From Lachnospiraceae bacterium UBA1201 (GTDB taxonomy: Bacteria; Bacillota; Clostridia; Lachnospirales; Lachnospiraceae): DNA of 23,553 nucleotides. The notes under the pieces are model-generated. The model was not told where the DNA came from, did no database searches, and saw only the letters and a program-made list of their open reading frames with translations. Shown here piece after piece: positions 6,848 to 14,112 of the stretch. Position numbers and translations under genes: made by a program. The stretch covers positions 1-23,553 of the forward strand of contig DBXX01000012.1 of assembly GCA_002309675.1 (NCBI GenBank). The letters are read 5' to 3'. The number at the start of each line of letters is the position of its first letter. Position 1 is the stretch's first letter.

Positions 6848-8524
6848 CTACAGTAAGTGTAATCTTCTTCCGAAACGCTCAATGCGCTTTCCCATAGGCA
6901 GATCCGCATATTCATTCTCATTGACCACATGCATCTTCAGTACACAGATCAGGTATACCAGCATACCGATAAGCACCGAAAGGATCAGAGCAACGAGTCT
7001 GGGTAAAACCTTTTGTATACCCAAGTAGGAAAAATACACGATGACGCCCATGACCAGCGAAGCAAAAAGCGGGAATATATAAGTCTGTTTGATCACATTT
7101 GCCGATATCGCACTGTTACGGTACATAATGCGTCGGATATCGATGAGGTTCAGAGCACTTACGATCAGGCCGAATACCACGTAAGAGATCACAACTGCAT
7201 ATTCATCGAGCTCGAAAACCTTGATCAGGATCACCAGAAGACCTGTATGGAAGATCAGGGCAATGATCGAGTTTTTGATCGGAATGGACATGCGTCCCAG
7301 TCCGTGCAGGATCGCGTTTGTGATGGATGCCGCAGAAAATGCAACGATCGCTCCGCAGCCATAGATGAGCAGCTTAGATGCATTGCTCGCATCTTTCGGG
7401 AACAATACGCGGATGATCGGTGTCGCAAGGACTGCCATGCCGATCATACACGGGAACGAGATCATCAGCGTGAACTTCTTTACGATATTGATCCTATGTG
7501 CAGCTTCGCCGGTGTTCTTTACGGAAGATGCCTGCGCGATCGCGGGGATCGCCGAGGACGAAAGCGCCGTAGCAAAAGCGATCGGTATGTTTACCAAAAG
7601 AAGGTATTTGCCTGAGAAAACGCCCCATTTGCTGGCGATGATCTCGTCTGTCACTTCGCGTGCGTGGAGTAGCTGCGACATCAGGATGTTATCGAGGAAA
7701 TTGACCAGGTTGAAGATGATGGCGCTGGCCGTGATGGGCATCAGCGTCAACAGGATCAGCCGGCTCGCGTTCGAACGGTTCAGTGTGCGGTTCTTACTCT
7801 CCCGCTCACAGAGTTTACGGAATGAGGGATAATAAGCGCGTAAGAACAAAAGCAGGATGATAAGTCCGGCAACGGCACCGGCAAGTGTACCGATGGTACC
7901 GCCGGCAGCACCGCCCGCAGCGGCATAGGAGCCGTTTGTGTTCTGCAGCACCAGATCGGTCTTATGCCCCTCCTGCGCCAGAAGAATGACACCGATGATA
8001 CTTACGACCGCATTAACGATCTGCTCAACGATCTGCGATATTGCTGTGATGACCATCGTGCCGAAGCCCTGGAAGAAACCCCGGAGGGCGCTCAAAAAGC
8101 TGACTACGAAGACCGTAGGCGCCAAAATCTGGATGGAACGTTTCGCAAGCGGCATAGAAAACCAATCCGCGAACCGGCCAGCTTCCAGATATAACAAAAC
8201 GGAAAAAATAAGTCCGAATAAAAACGAAATAAAAACGGCACAGAAAAAGAGCATGCGCGCGTTCTTATACTGACGCTTTGCGATACGCTGCGAGATCAGC
8301 CTGGAGATCGCCTGCGGCATGCTGTAAGAAGAAAGCAACAAAACGATGTTGTAGATCTGAAAAGCAGACGAATAATAACCATTGCCCTCATCTCCGATGA
8401 TATTCGTCATGGGTATACGATAAAAGATACCGATCAGACGCACGAAGATGCCGGCAAAGGCCAGTATCGTCCCCTGCACCAACATATTGTTATCCGTTGA
8501 TTTCTGCTTAGCCATTTTACTCAT
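6848..8524 (-). CDS. MOP-superfamily polysaccharide/lipid flippase (MurJ/YtgP/SpoVB-like)
   Basis: A 558-residue integral membrane protein with about fourteen hydrophobic segments. The N-terminal region (MLVQGTILAFAGIFVRLIGIFYRIPMTN split over residues 14-41, then GDEGNGYYSSAFQIYNIVLLLSS) matches Firmicutes MurJ/YtgP and SpoVB proteins of the multidrug/oligosaccharidyl-lipid/polysaccharide exporter family. These move lipid-linked cell-wall precursors such as lipid II across the membrane. Length is in the range for YtgP. Its partner cannot be told from sequence, so no symbol is given. It starts 16 bp after the ybeY stop. Neither the first ATG nor the ATG three codons later has a strong ribosome binding site (GGATGAG precedes the second), so the exact start is uncertain and coupling to ybeY is likely. 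Confidence 0.88.
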   Translation of the reverse strand: MSKMAKQKSTDNNMLVQGTILAFAGIFVRLIGIFYRIPMTNIIGDEGNGYYSSAFQIYNIVLLLSSYSMPQAISRLISQRIAKRQYKNARMLFFCAVFISFLFGLIFSVLLYLEAGRFADWFSMPLAKRSIQILAPTVFVVSFLSALRGFFQGFGTMVITAISQIVEQIVNAVVSIIGVILLAQEGHKTDLVLQNTNGSYAAAGGAAGGTIGTLAGAVAGLIILLLFLRAYYPSFRKLCERESKNRTLNRSNASRLILLTLMPITASAIIFNLVNFLDNILMSQLLHAREVTDEIIASKWGVFSGKYLLLVNIPIAFATALSSSAIPAIAQASSVKNTGEAAHRINIVKKFTLMISFPCMIGMAVLATPIIRVLFPKDASNASKLLIYGCGAIVAFSAASITNAILHGLGRMSIPIKNSIIALIFHTGLLVILIKVFELDEYAVVISYVVFGLIVSALNLIDIRRIMYRNSAISANVIKQTYIFPLFASLVMGVIVYFSYLGIQKVLPRLVALILSVLIGMLVYLICVLKMHVVNENEYADLPMGKRIERFGRRLHLL

Positions 8525-8540
8525 CCATTCTAAGCGCGGC

Positions 8541-9053
8541 TCAGTCGACTGAATCGCGTGTTATTCCGATTCTCTCTAAGATCGCTTCCTGGCGCTCTTC
8601 CATCAGGCGCCGTTCTTCCTCTTCCATATGGTCGTAACCCATCAGGTGCAGCATGCTGTGAGCCACCAAAAACGCCAGTTCGCGTCGCACACTGTGGCCG
8701 TATTCCTTCGCCTGGGCGAAAACATGCTCGACCGAGATCATGATATCGCCGAGCATCAGTTCGCCGGTATCCGGATGGAAGCAGTCTTCCTGCTCTTCGA
8801 TATTCGAGAAATCCCCCGGCGTATCGAAGAAGCAGTTGGGAAACGAAAGGACATCGGTTGCCTTATCGATCCCCCGGGTTTCTTTATTCACTTCATGTAT
8901 ATCTTCATCATCGGTCAATACGACCTCGATATACACGTCATATTCGCAGTTTTCATAGTCCAGCGCGGACTCGATCGTTTTCTCGATCACCTCGCGGGCA
9001 TCAAAGGGAAAAACGCCTTCATCACCGCGTTCATAGGTAATATCTATCGTCAT
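8541..9053 (-). CDS. ybeY: Endoribonuclease YbeY, rRNA maturation factor
   Basis: A 170-residue zinc-dependent endoribonuclease involved in 16S rRNA 3'-end maturation and ribosome quality control. The metal site H-x3-H-x5-H is present as H132, H136 and H142 in AHSMLHLMGYDHMEEEE. The upstream family motifs DKATDVLSFP (about 63-72) and GDIMIS (about 102-107) are intact. An acidic insert (NIEEQEDCFHPDTGE, about 84-98) fits the Clostridia form. The gene overlaps phoH by 4 bp (ATGA), a classic coupled arrangement. In many Firmicutes dgkA, cdd and era follow ybeY; here a flippase follows instead. Confidence 0.96.
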   Translation of the reverse strand: MTIDITYERGDEGVFPFDAREVIEKTIESALDYENCEYDVYIEVVLTDDEDIHEVNKETRGIDKATDVLSFPNCFFDTPGDFSNIEEQEDCFHPDTGELMLGDIMISVEHVFAQAKEYGHSVRRELAFLVAHSMLHLMGYDHMEEEERRLMEERQEAILERIGITRDSVD

Positions 9054-10045
9054 TCTTTTGTGCGCTTTCTTCCGGCCTGCGGACCTTTCTGGGACTTCTC
9101 ATAAACTTCGTAAGCTTCGACGATGCGCTGAACCAGCGGATGGCGTACAACGTCCTGATTCGTCAGTTCACAGATCGAGATGCCTTCAACTTTACCCAAT
9201 ATACGAAGAGCCACATCCAGTCCCGATGTCTCGCCGGCAGGCAGGTCCTTCTGTGTACGGTCGCCGGTAACGATGACTTTCGAACCGAAACCAATACGCG
9301 TAAGGAACATCTTCATCTGTGCAGGTGTGGTGTTCTGGGCTTCATCCAGTATGATGTAAGCATTGTCCAGGGTACGGCCGCGCATATAAGCGAGCGGCGC
9401 GACCTCGATCAGGCCCTTTTCCATGTTATGGGCGAATGCATCCGCGCCCATGATCTGATACAAAGCATCGTAGAGCGGACGCAGGTAAGGATCGACCTTC
9501 TGTTGCAGGTCACCAGGCAGAAAACCGAGTTTCTCGCCCGCTTCGATCGCCGGACGCGTCAGGATGATGCGGCCTACCTCGCCTTCCTTAAATGCACTGA
9601 TCGCCATGGCCATAGCCAGGTAAGTCTTACCGGTACCGGCAGGTCCCACGCCAAACACGATCATATTATTCCGGATGCTGTTGACATATTTCTGCTGTCC
9701 CAGTGTCTTCGGCTTTATCGGCTTTCCGGCAATGGTACGTGCGATGATGTCGGTATCCATGTCCAGCATCTTCGTTTCGTCATTATGCGGTGTTAAGGAT
9801 AATGCGTAATCGACATTTTGTTCTGTTACGTCATTGCCCCGTTTCGACAGTTCGGAAAGGGTCCCGAGCACGCGAAGTGCATGATCCACCTGTTCTTCCG
9901 GACCGATGACCTTCACTTCGTCATCCCGCGAAACGATACTGACGTTCAGTTTCTTTTCTATTTTCTTTGCAAAAACATCGAATTGACCGAACACATTCTG
10001 CTGTTGATCGGTCGGTATCGGCAGTTTCTTGGAAATAATTCCCAT
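9050..10045 (-). CDS. phoH: PhoH-family ATPase (PhoL/YbeZ-like)
   Basis: A 331-residue cytoplasmic P-loop protein. An N-terminal KH-like region covers about 1-65, followed by the PhoH ATPase domain. Walker A is GPAGTGKT at 134-141, Walker B is IILDEAQNTTP at 231-241, and sensor-like TGDRTQKDLP is at 260-269. The family is thought to act in RNA metabolism alongside YbeY, and the overlapping ybeY gene supports this. AGGAG sits about nine bases before the ATG. A strong terminator for rpsU lies upstream, so phoH probably begins its own transcription unit. The short lysine-rich tail GPQAGRKRTKE is common in this family. Confidence 0.95.
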   Translation of the reverse strand: MGIISKKLPIPTDQQQNVFGQFDVFAKKIEKKLNVSIVSRDDEVKVIGPEEQVDHALRVLGTLSELSKRGNDVTEQNVDYALSLTPHNDETKMLDMDTDIIARTIAGKPIKPKTLGQQKYVNSIRNNMIVFGVGPAGTGKTYLAMAMAISAFKEGEVGRIILTRPAIEAGEKLGFLPGDLQQKVDPYLRPLYDALYQIMGADAFAHNMEKGLIEVAPLAYMRGRTLDNAYIILDEAQNTTPAQMKMFLTRIGFGSKVIVTGDRTQKDLPAGETSGLDVALRILGKVEGISICELTNQDVVRHPLVQRIVEAYEVYEKSQKGPQAGRKRTKE

Positions 10046-10100
10046 TCGGTATACTCCTATATCTATAGCTACAAGGACTTTCGCAAAAATCCCTCATGTT

Positions 10101-10130
10101 ATTTTACCATTAAATCCATGGTTTTGTATA
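10101..10130 (-). promoter_or_regulatory. Probable promoter of the phoH-ybeY unit
   Basis: Minus strand: TATACA (10125-10130, four of six -35 bases), 18-base spacer, TAAAAT (10101-10106, five of six -10 bases) preceded by TGG as an extended -10. It lies directly after the rpsU terminator and about 55 bases before phoH. The -35 is weak, so the call is tentative. A 5-bp dyad (ACCAT/ATGGT) lies in the spacer. Confidence 0.45.
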
Positions 10131-10139
10131 GCATTTTTC

Positions 10140-10176
10140 AAAAAAATCCCCCGACAAAACCTGAATTCTGTCGGGG
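10140..10176 (-). terminator. Rho-independent terminator of rpsU
   Basis: Minus strand: the 8-bp GC-rich stem CCCCGACA/TGTCGGGG (arms 10149-10156 and 10169-10176) with a 12-base loop, followed by GA and seven T residues. This is a textbook intrinsic terminator about 60 bases after the rpsU stop. The rest of the 188-base gap 10046-10233 holds a candidate phoH promoter and the phoH ribosome binding site. Confidence 0.93.
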
Positions 10177-10233
10177 TCTTTATTCTCGTTTGCTATGCAA
10201 ACATGTAATGATCGTAAATGCTGTATCCGGAGA

Positions 10234-10410
10234 TTAGTTATACTTACGCTTTCTGGCAGCTTCGGACTTCTTCTTGCGTCTTACACTGGGCTTCTCGTAA
10301 TGTTCTCTCTTGCGAATCTCCTGCTGGATGCCGGCCTTTGCGCAATTTCTCTTAAAACGACGTAATGCACTATCCAAGCTCTCGTTCTCTTTAACGATTA
10401 CGTTCGACAT
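10234..10410 (-). CDS. rpsU: 30S ribosomal protein S21
   Basis: A 58-codon gene reading MSNVIVKENESLDSALRRFK, then KRNCAKAGIQQEIRKREHYE, then the basic tail KPSVRRKKKSEAARKRKYN. This is a clear S21: small, strongly basic, with the conserved ENES-LDSALRRFKR start and the REHYEKPS segment. S21 joins the 30S subunit late and helps initiation. The ATG at 10408-10410 has a purine-rich GGAGGGAGGT and AGGTGA upstream. The gene has its own promoter, a leader that can fold and a strong terminator, so it can be made apart from alaS. Nothing unusual in length. Confidence 0.97.
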   Translation of the reverse strand: MSNVIVKENESLDSALRRFKRNCAKAGIQQEIRKREHYEKPSVRRKKKSEAARKRKYN

Positions 10411-10433
10411 TCTTCACCTGACCTCCCTCCGGT

Positions 10434-10461
10434 AGTGAAATAAAGTCACTTCTCGTGACTT
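10434..10461 (-). promoter_or_regulatory. rpsU leader with two competing hairpins
   Basis: The leader can form AAGTCAC/GTGACTT (10443-10449 with 10455-10461, 5-base loop). Alternatively it can form AGTGA/TCACT (10434-10438 with 10446-10450, 7-base loop). The two share bases 10446-10449, so they exclude each other. The second lies close to the ribosome binding region. This could be a feedback or temperature-sensitive switch, or chance; no known leader family is recognised. Confidence 0.35.
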
Positions 10462-10471
10462 GCACCTATAC

Positions 10472-10499
10472 ATTATATCATGTTTTTCAGGTTCGTCAA
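10472..10499 (-). promoter_or_regulatory. Strong promoter of rpsU
   Basis: Minus strand: TTGACG (10494-10499, five of six), 16-base spacer, perfect TATAAT (10472-10477), with TGA just before it as extended -10. It begins 14 bases after the alaS stop codon and lies about 60 bases upstream of the rpsU start. No terminator lies between alaS and this site, so alaS read-through into rpsU is also possible. Confidence 0.85.
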
Positions 10500-10513
10500 C
10501 TACTTTTTGAATT

Positions 10514-13156
10514 TTATTTGATCTGATCTGCAAGAGCAGCCTTAACAGCCTCAAGTGCTTCCTTGATACCTGCAGCATTCTTACCGCCGGCCTGTGCCAT
10601 ATTCGGACGTCCGCCGCCGCCACCGCCTACGAAGCCGGCGATCGCTTTGATCAGGTTTCCTGCATGTGCGCCTGCCTTCATGGCAGCATCGGTAGCCATG
10701 GAGATCAAATTAACCTTACCGCCCTCTACGGCACTTGCGATAACGACAACGCCTTCGCCGATCTTATCCTTCAGGTTATCGCCGAGGTTACGAAGCTCGT
10801 TCATATCCACGCCGTCTACGTTGATCGCCAGGAGCTTCACGCCCTTGACATCCGTTACCTGATCCATAACATCGCCCATCGCGTTGTTTGCAAGTTTGCT
10901 CTTCAGGCTCTCATTTTCCGAACGAAGCGCACGGATCTCTTCCTGCATCGCTTCGATACGGCTGATCAGGTTCGCCGGAGAGGTCTTCGCAGCAGCTGCT
11001 GCTTCCTTCAGTGCCTTCTCCTGCTCCTGATAATATTTCATAAGTCCGTTTCCGGTCAATGCTTCGATACGGCGAACGCCCGCAGCAACGCCTTGCTCGG
11101 AAATGATCTTAAACGAATGGATCACAGAAGTGTTCGGAACATGGGTACCGCCGCAGAACTCTACGGAGAAATCACCCATGGATACGACACGTACGATCTC
11201 GCCGTACTTCTCGCCGAAGAGCATCATCGCACCGAGCTTACGGGCTTCGTCGATGGGCATCTCGCGGGTAATGACCTGAATCGCCTCAGCGATCTTTTCG
11301 TTTACGATCTTCTCGACCTTAGCGATCTCTTCCTCAGTCATGGCCGAGAAATGCGTAAAGTCGAAACGAAGACGATCTTCACCGACTAAAGAACCGGCCT
11401 GTGCTACATGGCTGCCCAGAACGATCTGCAATGCCTTTTGGAGCAAATGCGTAGCGCTGTGGTTGTTGCAGGTATCGAGACGGCGCTGTACATCGATCTT
11501 CATGGAAGCGGTGTCGCCGACCTTGATCATGCCCTTGATGACCTTACCTACATGACCGATCTTTCCGCCCAGCAGTGCGATCGTTTCCTCAACAACAAAC
11601 TCGCCGTCTGTCGTAGTGATCACGCCGGTGTCTCCGATCTGGCCGCCCTTTGTCGCATAGAAAGGTGTCTGATCCGTGATGATCGTACCTTCCTGTCCGT
11701 CGGTCAATGCTTCTACGATCTCATCTTCCGTGGTCAGAACGAGAACCTTACCTTCCGCCTCGGTCTTATCATAGCCGATGAACTTTGAAGTGATCGAAGG
11801 ATCGATGGACTGGTAGATGGTAACGTCCGCTCCGAGAAGGTTCGTCTTCTTATGAGCGGCGCGCGCCTTATCCTTCTGCTGCTTCATGCAGGCATTAAAG
11901 CCTTCCTCATCTACGATGAAGCCCTTCTCCTCGAGGATCTCTTTTGTGAGATCGATCGGGAAGCCATAGGTGTCATAAAGTTTGAAGGTGTTCTCACCGG
12001 AGAGGGTCTTCTCTCCGTTTTTATTCATCTCGTCTTCCATCTCAGCGAGGATGGTCAGTCCGAGGTCAATGGTCTTATTGAACTTATTCTCTTCTTCGGT
12101 CAGTACCTTGAAGATCATGTCCTTACGCTCTTCCAGTTCCGGATATCCGTCCTTAGAAAGTGCGATAACGGTCTTAGAAAGCTCTGCCAGGAAAGTTCCC
12201 TGGATGCCGAGCAAACGGCCGTGACGGGCCGCACGACGAAGCAGACGACGAAGCACATAGCCGCGTCCTTCGTTCGAAGGCATGATACCGTCGGAGATCA
12301 TGAAGGAGCAGGAACGGATGTGGTCTGCTACGATACGCAGGGATACATCCTTCTTCGGATCCTCGAGATACTTGATGCCGCAAAGCTCACTGATACGGTC
12401 CAGGAGGTTCTTGATCGTGTCAACGGAGAAGATAGAATCTACATCCTGTACGACAACAGCCAGACGCTCCAGGCCCATACCGGTATCGATATTCTTCTGT
12501 GCGAGTTCGGTGTAATTTCCCTTACCGTCGTTGTTGAACTGGGAAAATACGTTGTTCCATACTTCCATATAACGGTCGCAGTCACAGCCTACCGTACAGC
12601 CGGGTTTGCCGCAGCCGTACTTCTCACCGCGATCGTAGTAGATCTCGGAGCAGGGACCGCAAGGGCCTTCACCATGCTCCCAGAAGTTATCTTCCTTACC
12701 GAAACGGAAAATGCGCTCTGCCGGGATGCCGATCTCTTTATTCCAGATATCGAAAGCCTCGTCATCATCTACGTAGATGGACGGATACAGGCGGTTCGGG
12801 TCCAGGCCGACAGTCTGTGTCAGAAACTCCCAGGACCAAGCGATCGCTTCGTGCTTAAAGTAATCACCGAAAGAGAAGTTACCGAGCATCTCGAAAAAGG
12901 TACCATGACGCGCGGTCTTACCGATATTGTCGATGTCGGGTGTACGGATACACTTCTGACATGTAGTCACACGACGTCTCGGCGGGATCTCCTGTCCCGT
13001 AAAATACGGCTTTAACGGTGCCATACCGGAATTGATGATCAAAAGACTCTTGTCGTTGTGCGGAACAAGAGAAAAGCTTTTCATAACAAGATGGCCTTTG
13101 TTTTCGAAAAACTTCAAAAACATCTGCCGCAGTTCATTAACACCATACTTTTCCAT
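10514..13156 (-). CDS. alaS: Alanyl-tRNA synthetase
   Basis: An 880-residue class II synthetase that charges tRNA-Ala with alanine. The aminoacylation core is near the N-terminus: FLKFFENKGH, NSGMAPLKPYFTG, RHGTFFEMLGNFSFGDYFK at 83-101 and GMGLERL at 226-232. The editing domain that clears mischarged serine or glycine has the zinc motif HSATH at 566-570 and CGGTH at 668-672. A C-terminal domain ends with the glycine run before RPNMAQAGGK, typical of the C-Ala region. Length matches the family (about 875). A Cys-rich insert CGKPGCTVGCDC near 182-193 is common in Firmicutes forms. AGGAG lies nine bases before the ATG. No T-box leader is visible upstream. Confidence 0.98.
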   Translation of the reverse strand: MEKYGVNELRQMFLKFFENKGHLVMKSFSLVPHNDKSLLIINSGMAPLKPYFTGQEIPPRRRVTTCQKCIRTPDIDNIGKTARHGTFFEMLGNFSFGDYFKHEAIAWSWEFLTQTVGLDPNRLYPSIYVDDDEAFDIWNKEIGIPAERIFRFGKEDNFWEHGEGPCGPCSEIYYDRGEKYGCGKPGCTVGCDCDRYMEVWNNVFSQFNNDGKGNYTELAQKNIDTGMGLERLAVVVQDVDSIFSVDTIKNLLDRISELCGIKYLEDPKKDVSLRIVADHIRSCSFMISDGIMPSNEGRGYVLRRLLRRAARHGRLLGIQGTFLAELSKTVIALSKDGYPELEERKDMIFKVLTEEENKFNKTIDLGLTILAEMEDEMNKNGEKTLSGENTFKLYDTYGFPIDLTKEILEEKGFIVDEEGFNACMKQQKDKARAAHKKTNLLGADVTIYQSIDPSITSKFIGYDKTEAEGKVLVLTTEDEIVEALTDGQEGTIITDQTPFYATKGGQIGDTGVITTTDGEFVVEETIALLGGKIGHVGKVIKGMIKVGDTASMKIDVQRRLDTCNNHSATHLLQKALQIVLGSHVAQAGSLVGEDRLRFDFTHFSAMTEEEIAKVEKIVNEKIAEAIQVITREMPIDEARKLGAMMLFGEKYGEIVRVVSMGDFSVEFCGGTHVPNTSVIHSFKIISEQGVAAGVRRIEALTGNGLMKYYQEQEKALKEAAAAAKTSPANLISRIEAMQEEIRALRSENESLKSKLANNAMGDVMDQVTDVKGVKLLAINVDGVDMNELRNLGDNLKDKIGEGVVVIASAVEGGKVNLISMATDAAMKAGAHAGNLIKAIAGFVGGGGGGRPNMAQAGGKNAAGIKEALEAVKAALADQIK

Positions 13157-13173
13157 TATCGTAACTCCTGATA

Positions 13174-13311
13174 TTACTTCTCTTCTTTGGATTTCTTTGC
13201 ATCTTTATGAATGCGGAATTTAGAGCCGCAGATCGCACCGGCGACTGCAACGCCGATCAAAACGATATACTTGCAAAATTCAACGCAAAATTCATTCCAG
13301 AAAGCACCCAT
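13174..13311 (-). CDS. Small single-helix membrane protein, 45 residues
   Basis: A short frame starting MGAFWNEFCVEFCKYIVLIG, continuing VAVAGAICGSKFRIHKDAKK and ending SKEEK. The middle (about residues 14-29) is a clear transmembrane helix, followed by a strongly basic and charged tail, which predicts an N-out, C-in single-pass peptide. It ends 17 bp before alaS in the same direction. AAGGA lies about twelve bases upstream of the ATG, rather far, so the start is not certain. Two cysteines sit before the helix. From recall, similar tiny basic-tailed proteins are common near core genes in Lachnospiraceae and are often mislabelled; function is unknown. Confidence 0.6.
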   Translation of the reverse strand: MGAFWNEFCVEFCKYIVLIGVAVAGAICGSKFRIHKDAKKSKEEK

Positions 13312-13369
13312 CGCATTTCACCGTCCTTATCCAAGATGAAGGAACGCCATCCTTGACGTTCACTAACCA

Positions 13370-13398
13370 ATACTAGCACAGCCACGTTTAAAATGCAA
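13370..13398 (-). promoter_or_regulatory. Possible promoter for the small membrane protein and alaS
   Basis: Minus strand: TTGCAT (13393-13398, three of six), 17-base spacer, TAGTAT (13370-13375, four of six) preceded by TGC as an extended -10. The -35 lies inside the last codons of rnhA. The match is weak and read-through from rnhA is an alternative. Confidence 0.3.
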
Positions 13399-13900
13399 GC
13401 GTTATTTGGCCGTCATCGGTCGGATCTGCGGGAATATCATCCAGAAGTTCCTCACCGTCGGCGGCTGTCGTGGCGAGTGTATCACAACGCTCGTTCAGTT
13501 TATGGCCTGCGTGACCTTTTACCCAGTTCCACTCGATCCTGTGCGGCTTCGCTGCCTCCAGCAGCCGCTCCCACAGTTCGCGGTTTTTTACCGGGTCTTT
13601 TTTACTGTTTTTCCAGCCTTTTTTGATCCAGTTTTCGATCCAGTTCTCATTGAACGCACGGACCAGATACTGGGAATCCGAATACAGCGTGACCTCGCAG
13701 GGAACGGTCAATGCTTCGAGCCCGACGATGGCCGCCATCAGCTCCATACGGTTATTCGTCGTTTTCTTATATCCGGCCGAATACTCCCGCTCGTGCAGCT
13801 TCCCGTTTCCGTCCACATATTGTACGACCGTGCCGTAGCCACCCGGACCTTCCGGATTGCCTCGCGCAGCGCCGTCGGTATAGATCGTGACTTTCTTCAT
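13388..13900 (-). CDS. rnhA: Ribonuclease HI
   Basis: A 170-residue RNase HI that cuts the RNA strand of RNA-DNA hybrids. All four carboxylates of the catalytic site are present: D9 (YTDGAARGNP), E53 (NNRMELMA), D75 (YSDSQYL) and D140 (NERCDTLA), with the conserved histidine in VKGHAGH near 130. The basic handle NWIKKGWKNSKKDPVKN around 90-106 matches the E. coli-type enzyme. An acidic tail of about 20 residues (EELLDDIPADPTDDGQ) extends beyond the usual 155-residue length. AGGAG precedes the ATG by five bases. That site directly abuts the repeat element at 13911. Confidence 0.97.
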   Translation of the reverse strand: MKKVTIYTDGAARGNPEGPGGYGTVVQYVDGNGKLHEREYSAGYKKTTNNRMELMAAIVGLEALTVPCEVTLYSDSQYLVRAFNENWIENWIKKGWKNSKKDPVKNRELWERLLEAAKPHRIEWNWVKGHAGHKLNERCDTLATTAADGEELLDDIPADPTDDGQITLAF

Positions 13901-13910
13901 AAAGTCTCCT

Positions 13911-14112
13911 TACTCGCGAGCGAGTATTTGCTCACACATGATACGTATGGCGTAAACACGCGCAGTCGCGCTTTGCGCTTTACCTGCGCTCCTCCATTCG
14001 CTGCTCTCGGTATGCTTCGCATCCCTACACAGCTCATGGAGGACGTTCGCCAAATGTGGCAAAATACTCGCAAGCGAGTATTTGCTCACACATGGCTCAC
14101 TGTTTACGCCAT
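13911..14112. repeat. Structured intergenic repeat element with paired 30-bp repeats and inverted 12-bp arms
   Basis: Two 30-bp direct repeats (13911-13940 and 14065-14094) match at 29 of 30 positions. Each starts with a palindrome (TACTCGC-GA-GCGAGTA and TACTCGC-AA-GCGAGTA) and ends TTTGCTCACACATG. Exactly six bases after each comes the same 12-bp word in opposite orientation: ATGGCGTAAACA at 13947-13958 and TGTTTACGCCAT at 14101-14112. The latter includes the last coding bases of the MutS-like gene. Between them lie an 8-bp dyad (TCCTCCAT 13990-13997 with ATGGAGGA 14036-14043) and several short GC-rich hairpins. The copy at 14062-14083 forms a 10-bp stem followed by TTTT on the minus strand, so it may end transcription after the ATPase gene. 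It looks like a mobile or dispersed intergenic repeat, but copy number cannot be judged here. Confidence 0.7.
14062..14083 (-). terminator. Terminator-like hairpin after the MutS-like gene
   Basis: AAATACTCGC and GCGAGTATTT form a 10-bp perfect stem with a two-base centre, 14 bases past the stop codon. On the minus strand the second arm runs into TTTTG. The two-base loop means the terminal pairs would open. It is AT-rich at its base with a short T-run, so it would be a moderate terminator at best. It is also part of the repeat element. Confidence 0.4.

Noticed and set aside
11852..13015. 387-codon open frame on the plus strand opposite alaS
   Set aside because: It lies wholly antisense to a clear alaS, has no family resemblance and reflects codon use that leaves few stops on the opposite strand.
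13157..13387. T-box riboswitch before alaS
   Set aside because: The interval is largely filled by a short coding frame and no T-box consensus or long leader structure could be seen.
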